DNA from: Streptomyces sp. NBC_00286
GTDB lineage: Bacteria > Actinomycetota > Actinomycetes > Streptomycetales > Streptomycetaceae
Assembly (NCBI RefSeq): GCF_036173125.1
Contig: NZ_CP108054.1
Coordinates: forward strand, 1,488,001-1,552,000
Reading direction: 5' to 3'
Length of the DNA: 64,000 nucleotides
Under the pieces are notes generated by a model. That model saw only the letters and a list, made by a program, of their open reading frames with translations, was not told the origin of the DNA and did not search any database. Of the stretch, positions 36,042-44,883 are shown piece by piece. Position 1 is the stretch's first letter, and each line of letters begins with the position of its first letter. Both the position numbers and the translations under genes were made by a program.

Positions 36042-36959
36042 TCACGCCTCCGGGAACTTCGGCGCGGGGACGCCCACGGTCTGCGGCTCGGCGCCCAGCG
36101 AGGTGGGCCAGGCGTCGGCGAGGGTGTCGGGGGCCCAGCCACCGTCAGCGTACGCCGCCTTGATCTCCTGCGGATGGGACCACAGGGTCACCTTGTCGCC
36201 GCCGATGCCGATGGCCTGGCCGGTCACCTCTCGGGCGGCCTCGGAGGCGAGGAACGGGATCAGTGCGGCGCAGTCCTCGGGGGTGCCGAAGCCCTCACCC
36301 TTGCGCAGGAAGTCCGGCAGCGGCTCGCCCTGCTTCATGGCCTCGATGTAGGGGGCGAAGGCCGGGATGGTCTCGGTCATCGCGGTGGCGGCGACCGGCA
36401 CGATCGCGTTGACGGTGATGCCCGAGCGGGACAGCTCCATCGACCACGTACGGGCCATGGCGGCGATGCCCGCCTTCGCGGCGGAGTAGTTGGTCTGGCC
36501 GAAGTTGCCGCGCTGTCCGGCCGGGGAGCCGACCAGAATCAGGGTGCCGCCCTCGCCCTGCTCGCGCATGCGGACGGCGGCGGCGCGGGCGCAGGTGAAG
36601 GTGCCCTTGAGGTGGGTGGTGATCACCGCGTCGAAGTCGTCGTCGGTCATCTTCCACAGGACCCGGTCCCGCAGGATGCCCGCGTTCGTGACCAGGATGT
36701 CGAGCCTCCCGAACTCCTCCACGGCACGCGCGACGAGCCGGTCCGCGGCCTCGGACGTACCGACCGGAACCACCTCGGCGACCGCGGTGCCACCGGCCTC
36801 GGTGATCGCCTTGACGGCCTGCTCGGCGACGTCGGCGTCCACGTCGTTGACGACCACGGAGGCGCCTGCGGCGGCGAGAGCGTGCGCGTAGGCGAGGCCG
36901 AGACCACGGCCGGAGCCGGTGACGACGGCGACCTTGCCGGAGAGATCGATGCTGGGCAC
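36042..36959 (-). CDS. SDR oxidoreductase, HSD17B4-like 3-hydroxyacyl-CoA dehydrogenase
   Basis: The product has 305 residues. The NAD(P)-binding VTGSGRGLGLAYA (about 13-25), NDVDAD, LVTNAGILRD and the catalytic YSAAK with upstream serine in LVGSPAG are intact. The long C-terminal extension resembles the dehydrogenase unit of multifunctional enzyme 2, a natural partner of the MaoC gene downstream. GTG 36959 has GAAGGGA upstream. It is the first gene of the leftward operon. Confidence 0.9.
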   Translation of the reverse strand: MPSIDLSGKVAVVTGSGRGLGLAYAHALAAAGASVVVNDVDADVAEQAVKAITEAGGTAVAEVVPVGTSEAADRLVARAVEEFGRLDILVTNAGILRDRVLWKMTDDDFDAVITTHLKGTFTCARAAAVRMREQGEGGTLILVGSPAGQRGNFGQTNYSAAKAGIAAMARTWSMELSRSGITVNAIVPVAATAMTETIPAFAPYIEAMKQGEPLPDFLRKGEGFGTPEDCAALIPFLASEAAREVTGQAIGIGGDKVTLWSHPQEIKAAYADGGWAPDTLADAWPTSLGAEPQTVGVPAPKFPEA

Positions 36960-37051
36960 GACGGTGTCCCTTCGAGAAAGCGGATGCGGCTGCGAGACGA
37001 GCGAGCTGCGGCTACGGGATCGAAGCTCGCGGCTACAGGATCGAAGCTAAG

Positions 37052-37064
37052 GACAATAATTGTC
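37052..37064. promoter_or_regulatory. Probable MarR operator
   Basis: GACAATAATTGTC is a perfect palindrome around a central A. It is followed by a degenerate second copy (CAATAGTTGTTG) to about 37079. Both lie in the only AT-rich patch of the SDR/MarR divergent region, as expected for a MarR dimer controlling both transcripts. Confidence 0.6.
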
Positions 37065-37214
37065 GACGTCAATAGTTGTTGTGGGCCGAGTTGTGCGCCA
37101 TGCTGTGAGCACCACGCACACCCGCCCCCGACCGGGGCCTCGACCAGGGAGCCCGCCATCGCCGGCCAGCCGCACGCCACGAACCCCGACGCCATCGACG
37201 CTCAGGAGCCGTGG

Positions 37215-37640
37215 ATGCGCGGGCTGCACTCGGACACCGGCTACCTCCTGTACCGGATCGGTCTGCGCTCCGGGCAGCTGTTCAACGCGTTCCTCCAGGA
37301 GTCGGGGCTACGACTGCGCCACTACGCGCTGCTGCGGTACCTGACCACCACGGAGGGGGCACTCCAGCGGGAGCTGAGCGCTCGCCTCGGATACGACCCG
37401 AGCGCCATCGTCGGCCTGGTCGACGACCTGGAGAAGCTCGGTTTCGCCGAGCGCCGCCCGTCCCCCGACGACCGCCGCAGCCGGATAGTGGCCCTGACGG
37501 AGGACGGCCGGTCGTTCCTGCGCGACTCCCACGAAGCGGGGCGGCGGGCGACGAGCGCGCTGCTCCATCCGCTGGATGCAGCCGAGCGGGACACGCTGCA
37601 CACGCTTCTACAGCGGATCGCCGAGTCCGAACTGGGCTGA
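37215..37640 (+). CDS. MarR-family transcriptional regulator
   Basis: The product has 141 residues. The winged-helix core LQRELSARLGYDPSAIVGLV (about 56-75) with DDLEKLGFAERRPSPDDRRS forms the MarR recognition helix and wing. ATG 37215 has CAGGAG about 6 bases upstream. It probably represses the divergent SDR-amidohydrolase-ligase-MaoC operon until an aromatic or fatty acid-type ligand binds. Confidence 0.9.
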   Translation: MRGLHSDTGYLLYRIGLRSGQLFNAFLQESGLRLRHYALLRYLTTTEGALQRELSARLGYDPSAIVGLVDDLEKLGFAERRPSPDDRRSRIVALTEDGRSFLRDSHEAGRRATSALLHPLDAAERDTLHTLLQRIAESELG

Positions 37641-37693
37641 GTTTTGTGACTGGTTGAGCTTGGACAACGCTTGGAAAAAGCTTGGACGACCCG

Positions 37694-38452
37694 ATGACCG
37701 TACGTTCGGCGCCCGACCGCCTCCTCGCCGTGCTCGCCGCCTTCGACCACGATCACCCGGCGCTGTCCCTCACGGACATCAGCCGCCGGGCCGGGCTCTC
37801 CCTCACCACCGCCCACCGGCTGGTGGGTGCGCTCAGCGAGTGGGGTGCGCTGGAGCGCGACGCGTCCGGGGCGTATCACGTGGGCCTGCGCCTGTGGGAG
37901 GTCGCGGCGCTGGCGCCGCGCGGGCTGGCGCTGCGGCAGGTCGCGCTTCCGTACCTGGAGGACCTGTACGAGGCCACTCACCAGAACGTGCAGATGGCGG
38001 TGCGCGACGGTGACGAGGTCGTCTACATCGAGTGGATCTCGGGCCACTCGGCGGTCGGCGTGCACATCCGGGTGGGCGCGCGCTGGCCACTGCACGCGAC
38101 GGGTGTCGGACTCGCGCTGCTTGCTTTCAGCGACGTGGCGTCCCAGGAGGCGTACTGCGCGCGGCCGCTCGTCGCCTTCACGCCGCACACGATCACTGAC
38201 CCGGCGATCCTGCGCCGCGTCCTGGCCGAAGTGCGGCGCACGGGCGTGGCGGTGAGCAGCCGTCAGGTGACGGAGGACGCCCTGTCGGTGGCGGCACCGG
38301 TCCGCAACGCGGACGGCTCCGTCGTCGCGGCGGCCTCGGTGGTGGTACCGGAACGCGACGCCCAGGTACCGGCGTTGATCCCGGCGGTACGGCTCGCTGC
38401 ACTGGGGATTTCGCGGGCACTGGGGTGGCATCCGCGTGCCTCCGGCGGTTGA
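37694..38452 (+). CDS. IclR-family transcriptional regulator
   Basis: The product has 252 residues. The N-terminal winged helix (LSLTDISRRAGLSLTTAHRL, about 24-43) is followed by the IclR effector domain (QVALPYLEDLYEATHQNVQM, then WPLHATGVGLALLAF). The 53-base gap after the MarR gene suggests the two may be co-transcribed. No convincing Shine-Dalgarno is seen, and TTG 37682 is an alternative start. Targets unknown; the neighbouring CoA operon is the obvious candidate. Confidence 0.88.
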   Translation: MTVRSAPDRLLAVLAAFDHDHPALSLTDISRRAGLSLTTAHRLVGALSEWGALERDASGAYHVGLRLWEVAALAPRGLALRQVALPYLEDLYEATHQNVQMAVRDGDEVVYIEWISGHSAVGVHIRVGARWPLHATGVGLALLAFSDVASQEAYCARPLVAFTPHTITDPAILRRVLAEVRRTGVAVSSRQVTEDALSVAAPVRNADGSVVAAASVVVPERDAQVPALIPAVRLAALGISRALGWHPRASGG

Positions 38453-38535
38453 GCGGGTTGCCTCCGGCGGTTGGGCGGTTGGGCGGTTGGGCGGTTGGGT
38501 TCGTTGTCGGCTGACGGTTCGTGGTGGTTGCTCGC

Positions 38536-39090
38536 GGGGTGCCTCCGGCGGTTGGGCGGGTGCGGGTGCGTTGTGGCTGGTCGCGCGGTTCCCCGCGGGG
38601 TGCCTCCGGCGGTTGGGCGGCTGCGGGTGCGTTGTGGCTGGTCGCGCGGTTCCCCGCGGGGTGCCTCCGGCGGTTGGGCGGGTGCGGGTGCGTTGTGGCT
38701 GGTCGCGCGGTTCCCCGCGGGGTGCCTCCGGCGGTTGGGCGAGTGCGGCGCCGTTGTGGCTGGTCGCGCGGTTCCCCGCGGGGTGCCTCCGGCGGTTGGG
38801 CGAGTGCGGCGCCGTTGTGGCTGGTCGCGCGGTTCCCCGCGGGGTGCCTCCGGCGGTTGGGCGAGTGCGGCGCCGTTGTGGCCGGTCGCGCGGTTCCCCG
38901 CGGGGTGCCTCCGGCGGTTGGGCGAGTGCGGCGCCGTTGTGGCCGGTCGCGCGGTTCCCCGCGGGGTGCCTCCGGCGGTTGGGCGAGTGCGGCGCCGTTG
39001 TGGCCGGTCGCGCGGTTCCCCGCGGGGTGCCTCCGGCGGTTGGGCGGCTGCGGCGCCGTCGTGGCTGGTCGCGCAGTTCCCCGCGCCCCT
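38536..39090. repeat. 61-bp tandem repeat array, about nine units
   Basis: The unit runs GGGGTGCCTCCGGCGGTTGG, then GCG(A/G)GTGCGG and GTTGTGGCTGGTCGCGCGG with TTCCCCGC. Units differ by a few bases, with runs of identical neighbours (units 4-5 and 6-8). The last unit ends in GCAGTTCCCCGCGCCCC, the consensus tip of the dispersed repeat family. Since 61 is not a multiple of three, the array opens long frames on both strands that I regard as non-coding. Partial units of GGCGGTTGG start at about 38450. The remaining gap to 39517 holds an inverted copy of the element (39399-39450) and no gene. Confidence 0.85.
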
Positions 39091-39517
39091 TAGGTGCGTG
39101 GTGGGTGCGGGGCCGCGGGCCGGTGCGTCAGCCCGTCGCCAACAGGGCATACGGCCCCTTGCTTCCACAGGGTGCTGGTGTGCCCAGACCGAAGCTAAGC
39201 GACGGGCATAGGACGCACCGGCCCACGTCCCCTCCCACCGGAGGGAAGCTGCGGGTAGTCGGGGGTCCGGGCTTTTCCGCGCGGGCGGGTTCGGGGCGCG
39301 GGCCCCTTCCGGGACGCGGGCCATTTCGGTTCGCTTGCTCTTCCGGGTGCGGGCTTTTCGGTTCGCTGGCTCTTCGGGGTGCGGGCAGTCGCAGGTTTTT
39401 CAGGGGCGCGGGGAACTGCGCGACCAGCCACAACGCACCCGCAGCCGCGACACAACATGTCACCCCACCCCGGTAGGCACCCCACCCACCCGCGGTGGAC
39501 GCCCAACCCGGCGGAGC

Positions 39518-41293
39518 TCAGGCCGCGCTGCTGGTGTGGGCGGTCGCGGCATACCGCACCGGCGCCCCCGCATGTCGCGCGGTCCCCACGCAGCTGAGCC
39601 ACCCACCCTCGACGGTAGGCGTAACCGTCCACCGCCCGGTGACCCGCCCACCCGCAGCAACAAAGTCCGCGCTCACCGACCCGAGCGCCTGCACACTCCA
39701 ACCCCCAGGAACCCGGAGTTCAAGCCCAGCCCCAGTCCACGGCTTGGCGGAGCCATTCGCAAGCGTGGCCGTCACCACAAACCCGTCGCCGCGCGAAACG
39801 ACATCAAGCGAAACCCCGAACGGCTTGCGCTCGTACTGGTCCGCCCAAGACGCCCGCATCAACCGCACCAACGCATCCGCCTCACCAGGCCGCTTAGACG
39901 CGATGTCATCCCGCTCACCGGGATCCCTGGCAAGGTCGTACAACTCGACCTCCCACTGATCATCGGGCACGTTCCGATCCTGCCCAGGCGCAAACCGCAC
40001 CGCCTTCATATCCCCCCGCCGCAACGCCTCGGCAAGCCGCCGCCCCCGCCACCGATCGATGGCATCGGAACCCGGAGTCCGCCCACTGTGGTTGCGGTAG
40101 AAGTACAAGTGATCATGGCGGGCGACGGCATCCGCGCCACCCCGCAACAGCGGCGCGATGGACAGCCCGTCGACATCCGCCGGGGCGGGCGCGCCCGCGA
40201 GCTCGGCCAGCGTCGGCAGCAGATCGGTGAGCGGAGTCGGCCGATCCGTGACGCCGGAGCGAACCCGCTTCGGCGACCAGGCGATGAGCGGAACGCGGAT
40301 ACCCCCCTCGTACAAGTTCCGCTTGATCCCACGCAGGCCGCCGCTCGCAGCGAAGAGCCCGGGGTCGGTACGCCCCTCCTCGTGCGGCCCGTTGTCACTG
40401 GTGACGATCACCACGGTCCGGTCCGCTATGCCGAGCGACTCCAGCCGCTTGGTGACGTTGCCGACGAGCGCGTCGAACTTGCTGACCTGCGCGGCGTGCA
40501 GCTTGTCGGGCCGCGGCCAGGGGCGGGAACCGTACGCCCCCATCTCGGGCGCGCGGCTCGGCGCGTGCGGCAGGGTGGGCGTGAGGCAGAGGAGGAAGGC
40601 CTCGTCCTTGTGCGCGTCCATGAAGTCGAGGGCGCGGGCCTCGAGGAGGTCGGGCGCGTAGGCCCGTCTGGCGCCGTCTTCGTTCTCCGGGATCTCCTCC
40701 CGCTCGGCGTTGCGCCACAGGTACGGCGGGTAGTAGTCGTGCGCGTGCCGGTGCGAGATGTAGCCGTAGAACTCGTCGAAACCACGGGCGTTGGGGTGGC
40801 TCGGCTGGTTCGGCTCCTCGGGGCCGAAGCCCCACTTGCCGACCAGCGCGGTGCGGTAGCCGCGGGCGCGCAGGGCCTCGGCGAAGGTGAAGTCGCGGTC
40901 GGTGAGGGCCGCTTGGCCTCCGGGCCCCCACGGGTTCTCCCGTACGGTCGCATGCCCGCTGTGCAGTCCGGTGAACAGGGAGCAGCGCGAGGGCGCGCAG
41001 ACCGGGGCCGCCGCGTAGGCGTCCGTGAAGCGCAGGCCTTCGGCCGCGAGGGCATCCAGGTGCGGGGTGCGGATCAGCTTCTGTCCGTACGCTCCGAGCT
41101 CGCCGTATCCGAGGTCGTCCGCGAGGATCACCACGAAGTTCAGCCCGTTCGCCGGGGATTGGGCGGCGGGCACGACGGGGGCCTGCGGAAGCGCGTCGGT
41201 GTCCGGGGTCGTGGCCGACTCGCAGGCCGTGGCCGCCCCTGTGACGCCGAGCGCGACTGCGGTCCCGGCGAGGAAGCGACGGCGGCTGGGCAT
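39518..41293 (-). CDS. Exported sulfatase (formylglycine-dependent)
   Basis: The product has 591 residues. The leader MPSRRRFLAGTAVALG has a twin-arginine motif and the following TGAATAC looks like a lipobox. NFVVILADDLGYGELGAYG carries the metal aspartates. CAPSRCSLFTG (about 98-108) is the CxPxR motif converted to formylglycine. HAHDYYPPYLW and VTSDNGPHEEG complete the arylsulfatase fold. A C-terminal beta-rich domain follows from about 480. It would remove sulfate esters outside the cell. No formylglycine-generating enzyme is nearby. Confidence 0.93.
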   Translation of the reverse strand: MPSRRRFLAGTAVALGVTGAATACESATTPDTDALPQAPVVPAAQSPANGLNFVVILADDLGYGELGAYGQKLIRTPHLDALAAEGLRFTDAYAAAPVCAPSRCSLFTGLHSGHATVRENPWGPGGQAALTDRDFTFAEALRARGYRTALVGKWGFGPEEPNQPSHPNARGFDEFYGYISHRHAHDYYPPYLWRNAEREEIPENEDGARRAYAPDLLEARALDFMDAHKDEAFLLCLTPTLPHAPSRAPEMGAYGSRPWPRPDKLHAAQVSKFDALVGNVTKRLESLGIADRTVVIVTSDNGPHEEGRTDPGLFAASGGLRGIKRNLYEGGIRVPLIAWSPKRVRSGVTDRPTPLTDLLPTLAELAGAPAPADVDGLSIAPLLRGGADAVARHDHLYFYRNHSGRTPGSDAIDRWRGRRLAEALRRGDMKAVRFAPGQDRNVPDDQWEVELYDLARDPGERDDIASKRPGEADALVRLMRASWADQYERKPFGVSLDVVSRGDGFVVTATLANGSAKPWTGAGLELRVPGGWSVQALGSVSADFVAAGGRVTGRWTVTPTVEGGWLSCVGTARHAGAPVRYAATAHTSSAA

Positions 41294-41581
41294 ACGTGTT
41301 CTCCTGTGCGTGGTTCAGTGAGCGTGGTGTGCGGCGTCCGTGGCCGACGAGGAAGATGAGGAAAGGGATACTCGGACCCACAACGCGGCACACGGTAGGA
41401 AGTCAGAAACAGCCCGAAGGTTCCCACCATTTGACGCTCGGCTTGATTTTTTTCGTGCGCGGCTTGATCGCGCCGTCTGATTCGCGTCTCGTGGCTGGTT
41501 CCTTCTGCTCCACGCCCCCCGGCGCGCCCACTGATCCACGCGGACAATATCCGCCTCACCGGTGAGGACGTAGGCCGGGGG

Positions 41582-41601
41582 CCCTGGCGGATGCGCCAGG
41601 G
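41582..41601. terminator. Small perfect hairpin in the sulfatase/GH16 intergenic region
   Basis: CCCTGGCG-gatg-CGCCAGGG is a perfect 8-bp stem. It lies in the 570-base gap 41294-41863, which otherwise holds GC-rich sequence with no convincing gene until the operator at 41792. Confidence 0.3.
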
Positions 41602-41791
41602 TTCTGCCCGATGCGGCGGGGCGCCGCCGGTTGCGGATCCGGCCCCGACCCTGTGACCGGGGGCTTCGCCCTCCGGGCGCCCGCTCTTCCCCTTCGTTCA
41701 GAGTGTGAACTCCGCTCCCCCGCAAGCACTTTCTCTGCTTTACCTCTTGACGACTGACGTGACAGAGAGCACATTGTCGGGCGCGGCTTCA

Positions 41792-41807
41792 TTGAGAGCG
41801 CTCTCAA
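41792..41807. promoter_or_regulatory. LacI-type operator upstream of the GH16 gene
   Basis: TTGAGAGCGCTCTCAA is a perfect 16-bp palindrome 57 bases upstream of the GH16 start. It has the GAGCGCTC core of LacI-family sites such as the cellulose regulator CebR in Streptomyces. No LacI gene lies in the window, so the regulator would act in trans. Confidence 0.6.
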
Positions 41808-41863
41808 CAGCCTCTCGGTGGATCCCCCACCCGCACCCCCACACCACCGTGAACGAGGCATCC

Positions 41864-42811
41864 ATGAGTGGAACCCATAGCAGGCGCAAACCCCTGAAGC
41901 ATGTGCTCATCGCCGTACTGAGCACACTGGGCCTGGCCGCGGGCGCCGCGGCGATCACCCTGCCCGCGAACGCGTCTCCCCCACCGCCCCCGTCCGGCTG
42001 GACCGAGGTGTTCACCGACGACTTCAATGGCGCCGCCGGCACCGGCGTCAACCGCGACAACTGGCAGTACGCCACCGGCACCGGCTACCCAGGCGGCCCC
42101 GCCAACTGGGGCACCGGCGAGATCGAGACGATGACCGACAGCACGGACAACGTCTCGCTCGACGGCAACGGCAACCTCCGGATCACGCCACGCCGCGACG
42201 CCTCCGGCAACTGGACCTCCGGCCGCATCGAGACCAATCGCACCGACTTCGAACCGCCCGCCGGAGGCAAGCTGCGCGTCGAGAGCCGCCTCCAGACGCC
42301 GAACGTCACCGGCGCCGCGGCCAGGGGCTACTGGCCCGCGTTCTGGATGCTGGGCGAGCCGTACCGCGGCAACTACCAGAACTGGCCGATGGTCGGCGAG
42401 CTGGACATCATGGAGAACACCCAGGGCCAGAACACGGTGTTCGCCACCATGCACTGCGGTACCGCCCCGGGCGGCCCCTGCAACGAGAACACCGGCATCG
42501 GCGGCTCCACCGCGTGTCCCGGCGAGGCCTGCACGGCCGGCTTCCACACCTTCGCCCTGGAGTGGGACAGGTCGAGCGACATCGAGGAGATCCGCTTCTA
42601 CGTCGACGGCGACAACTACCACACGGTGCGCGAGAACCAGGTCGACGCCACGACCTGGACCAACGCCACCGACCACGGCTTCTTCATCATCCTGAACGTC
42701 GCGATGGGCGGCGCCTTCCCGGCCGCGCACGGCGGCGGCCCGGACGCCGCCACCGAGCCCGGCCACCCGATGGTCGTCGACTACGTCCAGGTCCTCCAGT
42801 CAGCCGGCTGA
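41864..42811 (+). CDS. Secreted glycoside hydrolase family 16 (beta-glucanase)
   Basis: The product has 315 residues. A signal peptide of about 37 residues ends LPANASP. The catalytic motif ELDIME (about 179-184, in GELDIMENTQG) is the GH16 ExDxxE signature, and the following cysteine-containing loop resembles bacterial 1,3-beta-glucanases. ATG 41864 has GAGG upstream. The LacI-type operator just upstream suggests sugar induction. It ends at a strong terminator. Confidence 0.93.
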   Translation: MSGTHSRRKPLKHVLIAVLSTLGLAAGAAAITLPANASPPPPPSGWTEVFTDDFNGAAGTGVNRDNWQYATGTGYPGGPANWGTGEIETMTDSTDNVSLDGNGNLRITPRRDASGNWTSGRIETNRTDFEPPAGGKLRVESRLQTPNVTGAAARGYWPAFWMLGEPYRGNYQNWPMVGELDIMENTQGQNTVFATMHCGTAPGGPCNENTGIGGSTACPGEACTAGFHTFALEWDRSSDIEEIRFYVDGDNYHTVRENQVDATTWTNATDHGFFIILNVAMGGAFPAAHGGGPDAATEPGHPMVVDYVQVLQSAG

Positions 42812-42839
42812 CACCAACGCCACCTCGGGAACCCCCCAC

Positions 42840-42867
42840 AAGGGGCGGGCCCAACGGCCCGCCCCTT
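42840..42867. terminator. Terminator of the GH16 gene
   Basis: AAGGGGCGGGCC and GGCCCGCCCCTT form a perfect 12-bp stem with a CAAC loop, 28 bases after the GH16 stop. Confidence 0.75.
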
Positions 42868-42997
42868 CTCCGTGTCCGCGCCCGCTCCCCGCCCGGGAAT
42901 CCCCGGCCCCCGCGCGTGGTTGATCCCAAGCGGTCGCCACCTCGCTCGACGACAATGGGGTTCCGGCACACAAGAACGGACGGAGCTGGCGCAGGCC

Positions 42998-43930
42998 ATG
43001 AAAATCGACCTGACCGACACCACGGCAAGCAAGATCAACAAGGCCCTCGTGGAAGGCCGCCGCGCCATCGGCACCCCCGCCGTGGGCATGGTCCTGACGA
43101 TGGTCATCGTGACGGACGAGGAGAACGCGTACGACTCGATCAAGGCGGCCGAGGAGGCCTCGCACGAGCACCCCTCGCGCACCCTCGTCGTCATCCGGCG
43201 CGTCTCCCGCACGCCCCGCGACCGCACGAAATCCCGCCTCGACGCCGAGGTACGGGTCGGCGCGGACGCGGGCACCGGCGAGACGGTCGTACTCCGGTTG
43301 TACGGGGAGACAGGCGACCACGCCGACTCGGTGATCCTCCCGCTGCTGCTCCCGGACGCCCCCGTTGTCGTGTGGTGGCCGGTGGACGCCCCCGAGGTCC
43401 CCGCGAAGGACCCCCTCGGCGCGCTGGCCCAGCGCCGGATCACGGACATGTATGCGCTCGAGGCCCCGCTCATCGCCCTGGAGCAGCGCGTCGCCTCGTA
43501 CGCACCGGGCGATACCGACCTCGCCTGGACCCGGCTGACTCCGTGGCGCTCGATGCTGGCCGCGGCCCTCGACCAGGCCCGTGCGGACGTGATCTCCGCC
43601 GCCGTGGAGAGCGAGGCCGAGAACCCGAGCGCCGAGCTGCTGGCCCGCTGGCTGGAGGCCCGGCTGCGAGTGCGGGTCGAGCGGGTGGTCACCCCCGGCC
43701 CGGTCGTCACGGGCGTACAACTCGACACCGTGAACGGCGAGGTCCGTATCGACCGCCCCGAAGGCCCGCTGGCCACCCTCTCCCTGCCCGGCCAGCCCTC
43801 CCGCACCCTCGCCCTGAAGGTCCGCCCCACGTCCGAGCTGATCGCCGAGGAACTGCGCCGCCTGGACGCGGACGACATGTACGCGATCGCCCTGCGCGGT
43901 GCCGACAAGGCGGGGAGCGGCCGTGTCTGA
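42998..43930 (+). CDS. opcA: Glucose-6-phosphate dehydrogenase assembly protein OpcA
   Basis: The product has 310 residues. MKIDLTDTTASKINKALVEG, the central LPLLLPDAPVVVWWPVDAPE and RRITDMYALE are characteristic of OpcA, the actinobacterial partner that supports the activity of Zwf in the oxidative pentose phosphate pathway. Normally it follows zwf directly. Here no zwf precedes it: the upstream neighbour is the GH16 gene. The 6-phosphogluconate dehydrogenase gene follows after 60 bases. Confidence 0.9.
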   Translation: MKIDLTDTTASKINKALVEGRRAIGTPAVGMVLTMVIVTDEENAYDSIKAAEEASHEHPSRTLVVIRRVSRTPRDRTKSRLDAEVRVGADAGTGETVVLRLYGETGDHADSVILPLLLPDAPVVVWWPVDAPEVPAKDPLGALAQRRITDMYALEAPLIALEQRVASYAPGDTDLAWTRLTPWRSMLAAALDQARADVISAAVESEAENPSAELLARWLEARLRVRVERVVTPGPVVTGVQLDTVNGEVRIDRPEGPLATLSLPGQPSRTLALKVRPTSELIAEELRRLDADDMYAIALRGADKAGSGRV

Positions 43931-43990
43931 CGCACCGTCCACGATTGCCGACCACCACGCGCTCATAGGAAGCGAAAGGGCATGACAGCC

Positions 43991-44869
43991 ATGGAACTTG
44001 GCCTGATCGGTCTCGGCAAGATGGGCGGGAACATGCGCGAGCGCATCCGCCGGGCCGGGCACACCGTCATCGGCTACGACCGCAATCCCGAGCTCTCCGA
44101 CGTCGGCAGCCTCACCGAACTGGTCGGCCGGCTCCAAGGCCCGCGCATCGTCTGGGTGATGGTCCCGGCCGGCGGCCCGACCCAGTCGGTCGTCGACGAA
44201 CTCGGGGACCTGTTGGAGGCCGGCGACACGGTCGTCGACGGCGGCAACTCCCGCTGGACGGACGACGAGAAGCACGCCGAGGAGCTCGGGGCGAAGGGCA
44301 TCGGCTTCGTCGATGCGGGCGTCTCGGGCGGTGTGTGGGGCCTGGAGAACGGTTACGCCCTCATGGTCGGCGGCGACAAGGAGCACGTGGACCGGCTCCA
44401 GCCGATCTTCGAGGCACTCAAGCCGGAAGGACCGTACGGCTATGTCCATGCGGGCAGGGTGGGCGCCGGGCACTTCTCGAAGATGGTTCACAACGGCATC
44501 GAGTACGCCATGATGCAGGCCTACGCCGAGGGTTGGGAGCTGCTGCAGGCGGCCGACTCGGTCACGGACGTACGCGAGGTGTTCCGCTCCTGGCAGCAGG
44601 GCACCGTCATCCGCTCCTGGCTGCTCGACCTGGCGGTCGACGCCCTCGACGAGGACGAGCACTTGGAGAAGCTGCGCGGCTATGCGCAGGACTCGGGTGA
44701 GGGCCGCTGGACGGTCGAGGCGGCCATCGACAACGCGGTACCGCTGCCGGCGATCACCGCGGCCCTCTTCGCGCGGTTCGCCTCCCGGCAGGACGACTCG
44801 CCGCAGATGAAGATGATCGCGGCGCTGCGCAATCAGTTCGGCGGCCACTCCGTCGAGTCGGCGAAGTAG
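43991..44869 (+). CDS. gnd: 6-phosphogluconate dehydrogenase, decarboxylating (short YqeC type)
   Basis: This 292-residue enzyme is shorter than the classical 470-residue form and matches the NAD-type YqeC subgroup. LGLIGLGKMGGNMRERIRRA is the N-terminal cofactor motif, VVDGGNSRWTDD and DAGVSGGVWGLENGYALMVG bind substrate, and GAGHFSKMVHNGIEYAMMQA carries the catalytic lysine. ATG 43991 is preferred because AAAGGG lies 10 bases upstream; ATG 43982 is too close to it. It produces ribulose 5-phosphate after OpcA/Zwf. Confidence 0.9.
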   Translation: MELGLIGLGKMGGNMRERIRRAGHTVIGYDRNPELSDVGSLTELVGRLQGPRIVWVMVPAGGPTQSVVDELGDLLEAGDTVVDGGNSRWTDDEKHAEELGAKGIGFVDAGVSGGVWGLENGYALMVGGDKEHVDRLQPIFEALKPEGPYGYVHAGRVGAGHFSKMVHNGIEYAMMQAYAEGWELLQAADSVTDVREVFRSWQQGTVIRSWLLDLAVDALDEDEHLEKLRGYAQDSGEGRWTVEAAIDNAVPLPAITAALFARFASRQDDSPQMKMIAALRNQFGGHSVESAK

Positions 44870-44883
44870 GCGATGTAACGGTC

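Noticed and set aside
34914..37215. Very long plus-strand frame leading into the MarR gene
   Set aside because: It is antisense to the ligase, amidohydrolase and SDR genes, whose motifs are intact. Only the part from ATG 37215 is real.
38536..39090. 61-bp repeats considered as a CRISPR array
   Set aside because: The whole unit repeats, with no unique spacers of constant length and no cas genes.
38263..39324. Long proline/arginine-rich minus-strand frame (repeated PPEAPRGEPRD) and similar plus-strand frames
   Set aside because: They arise from the 61-bp tandem array, which opens all frames. There is no ribosome site, and one frame runs into the coding strand of the IclR gene from the opposite side.
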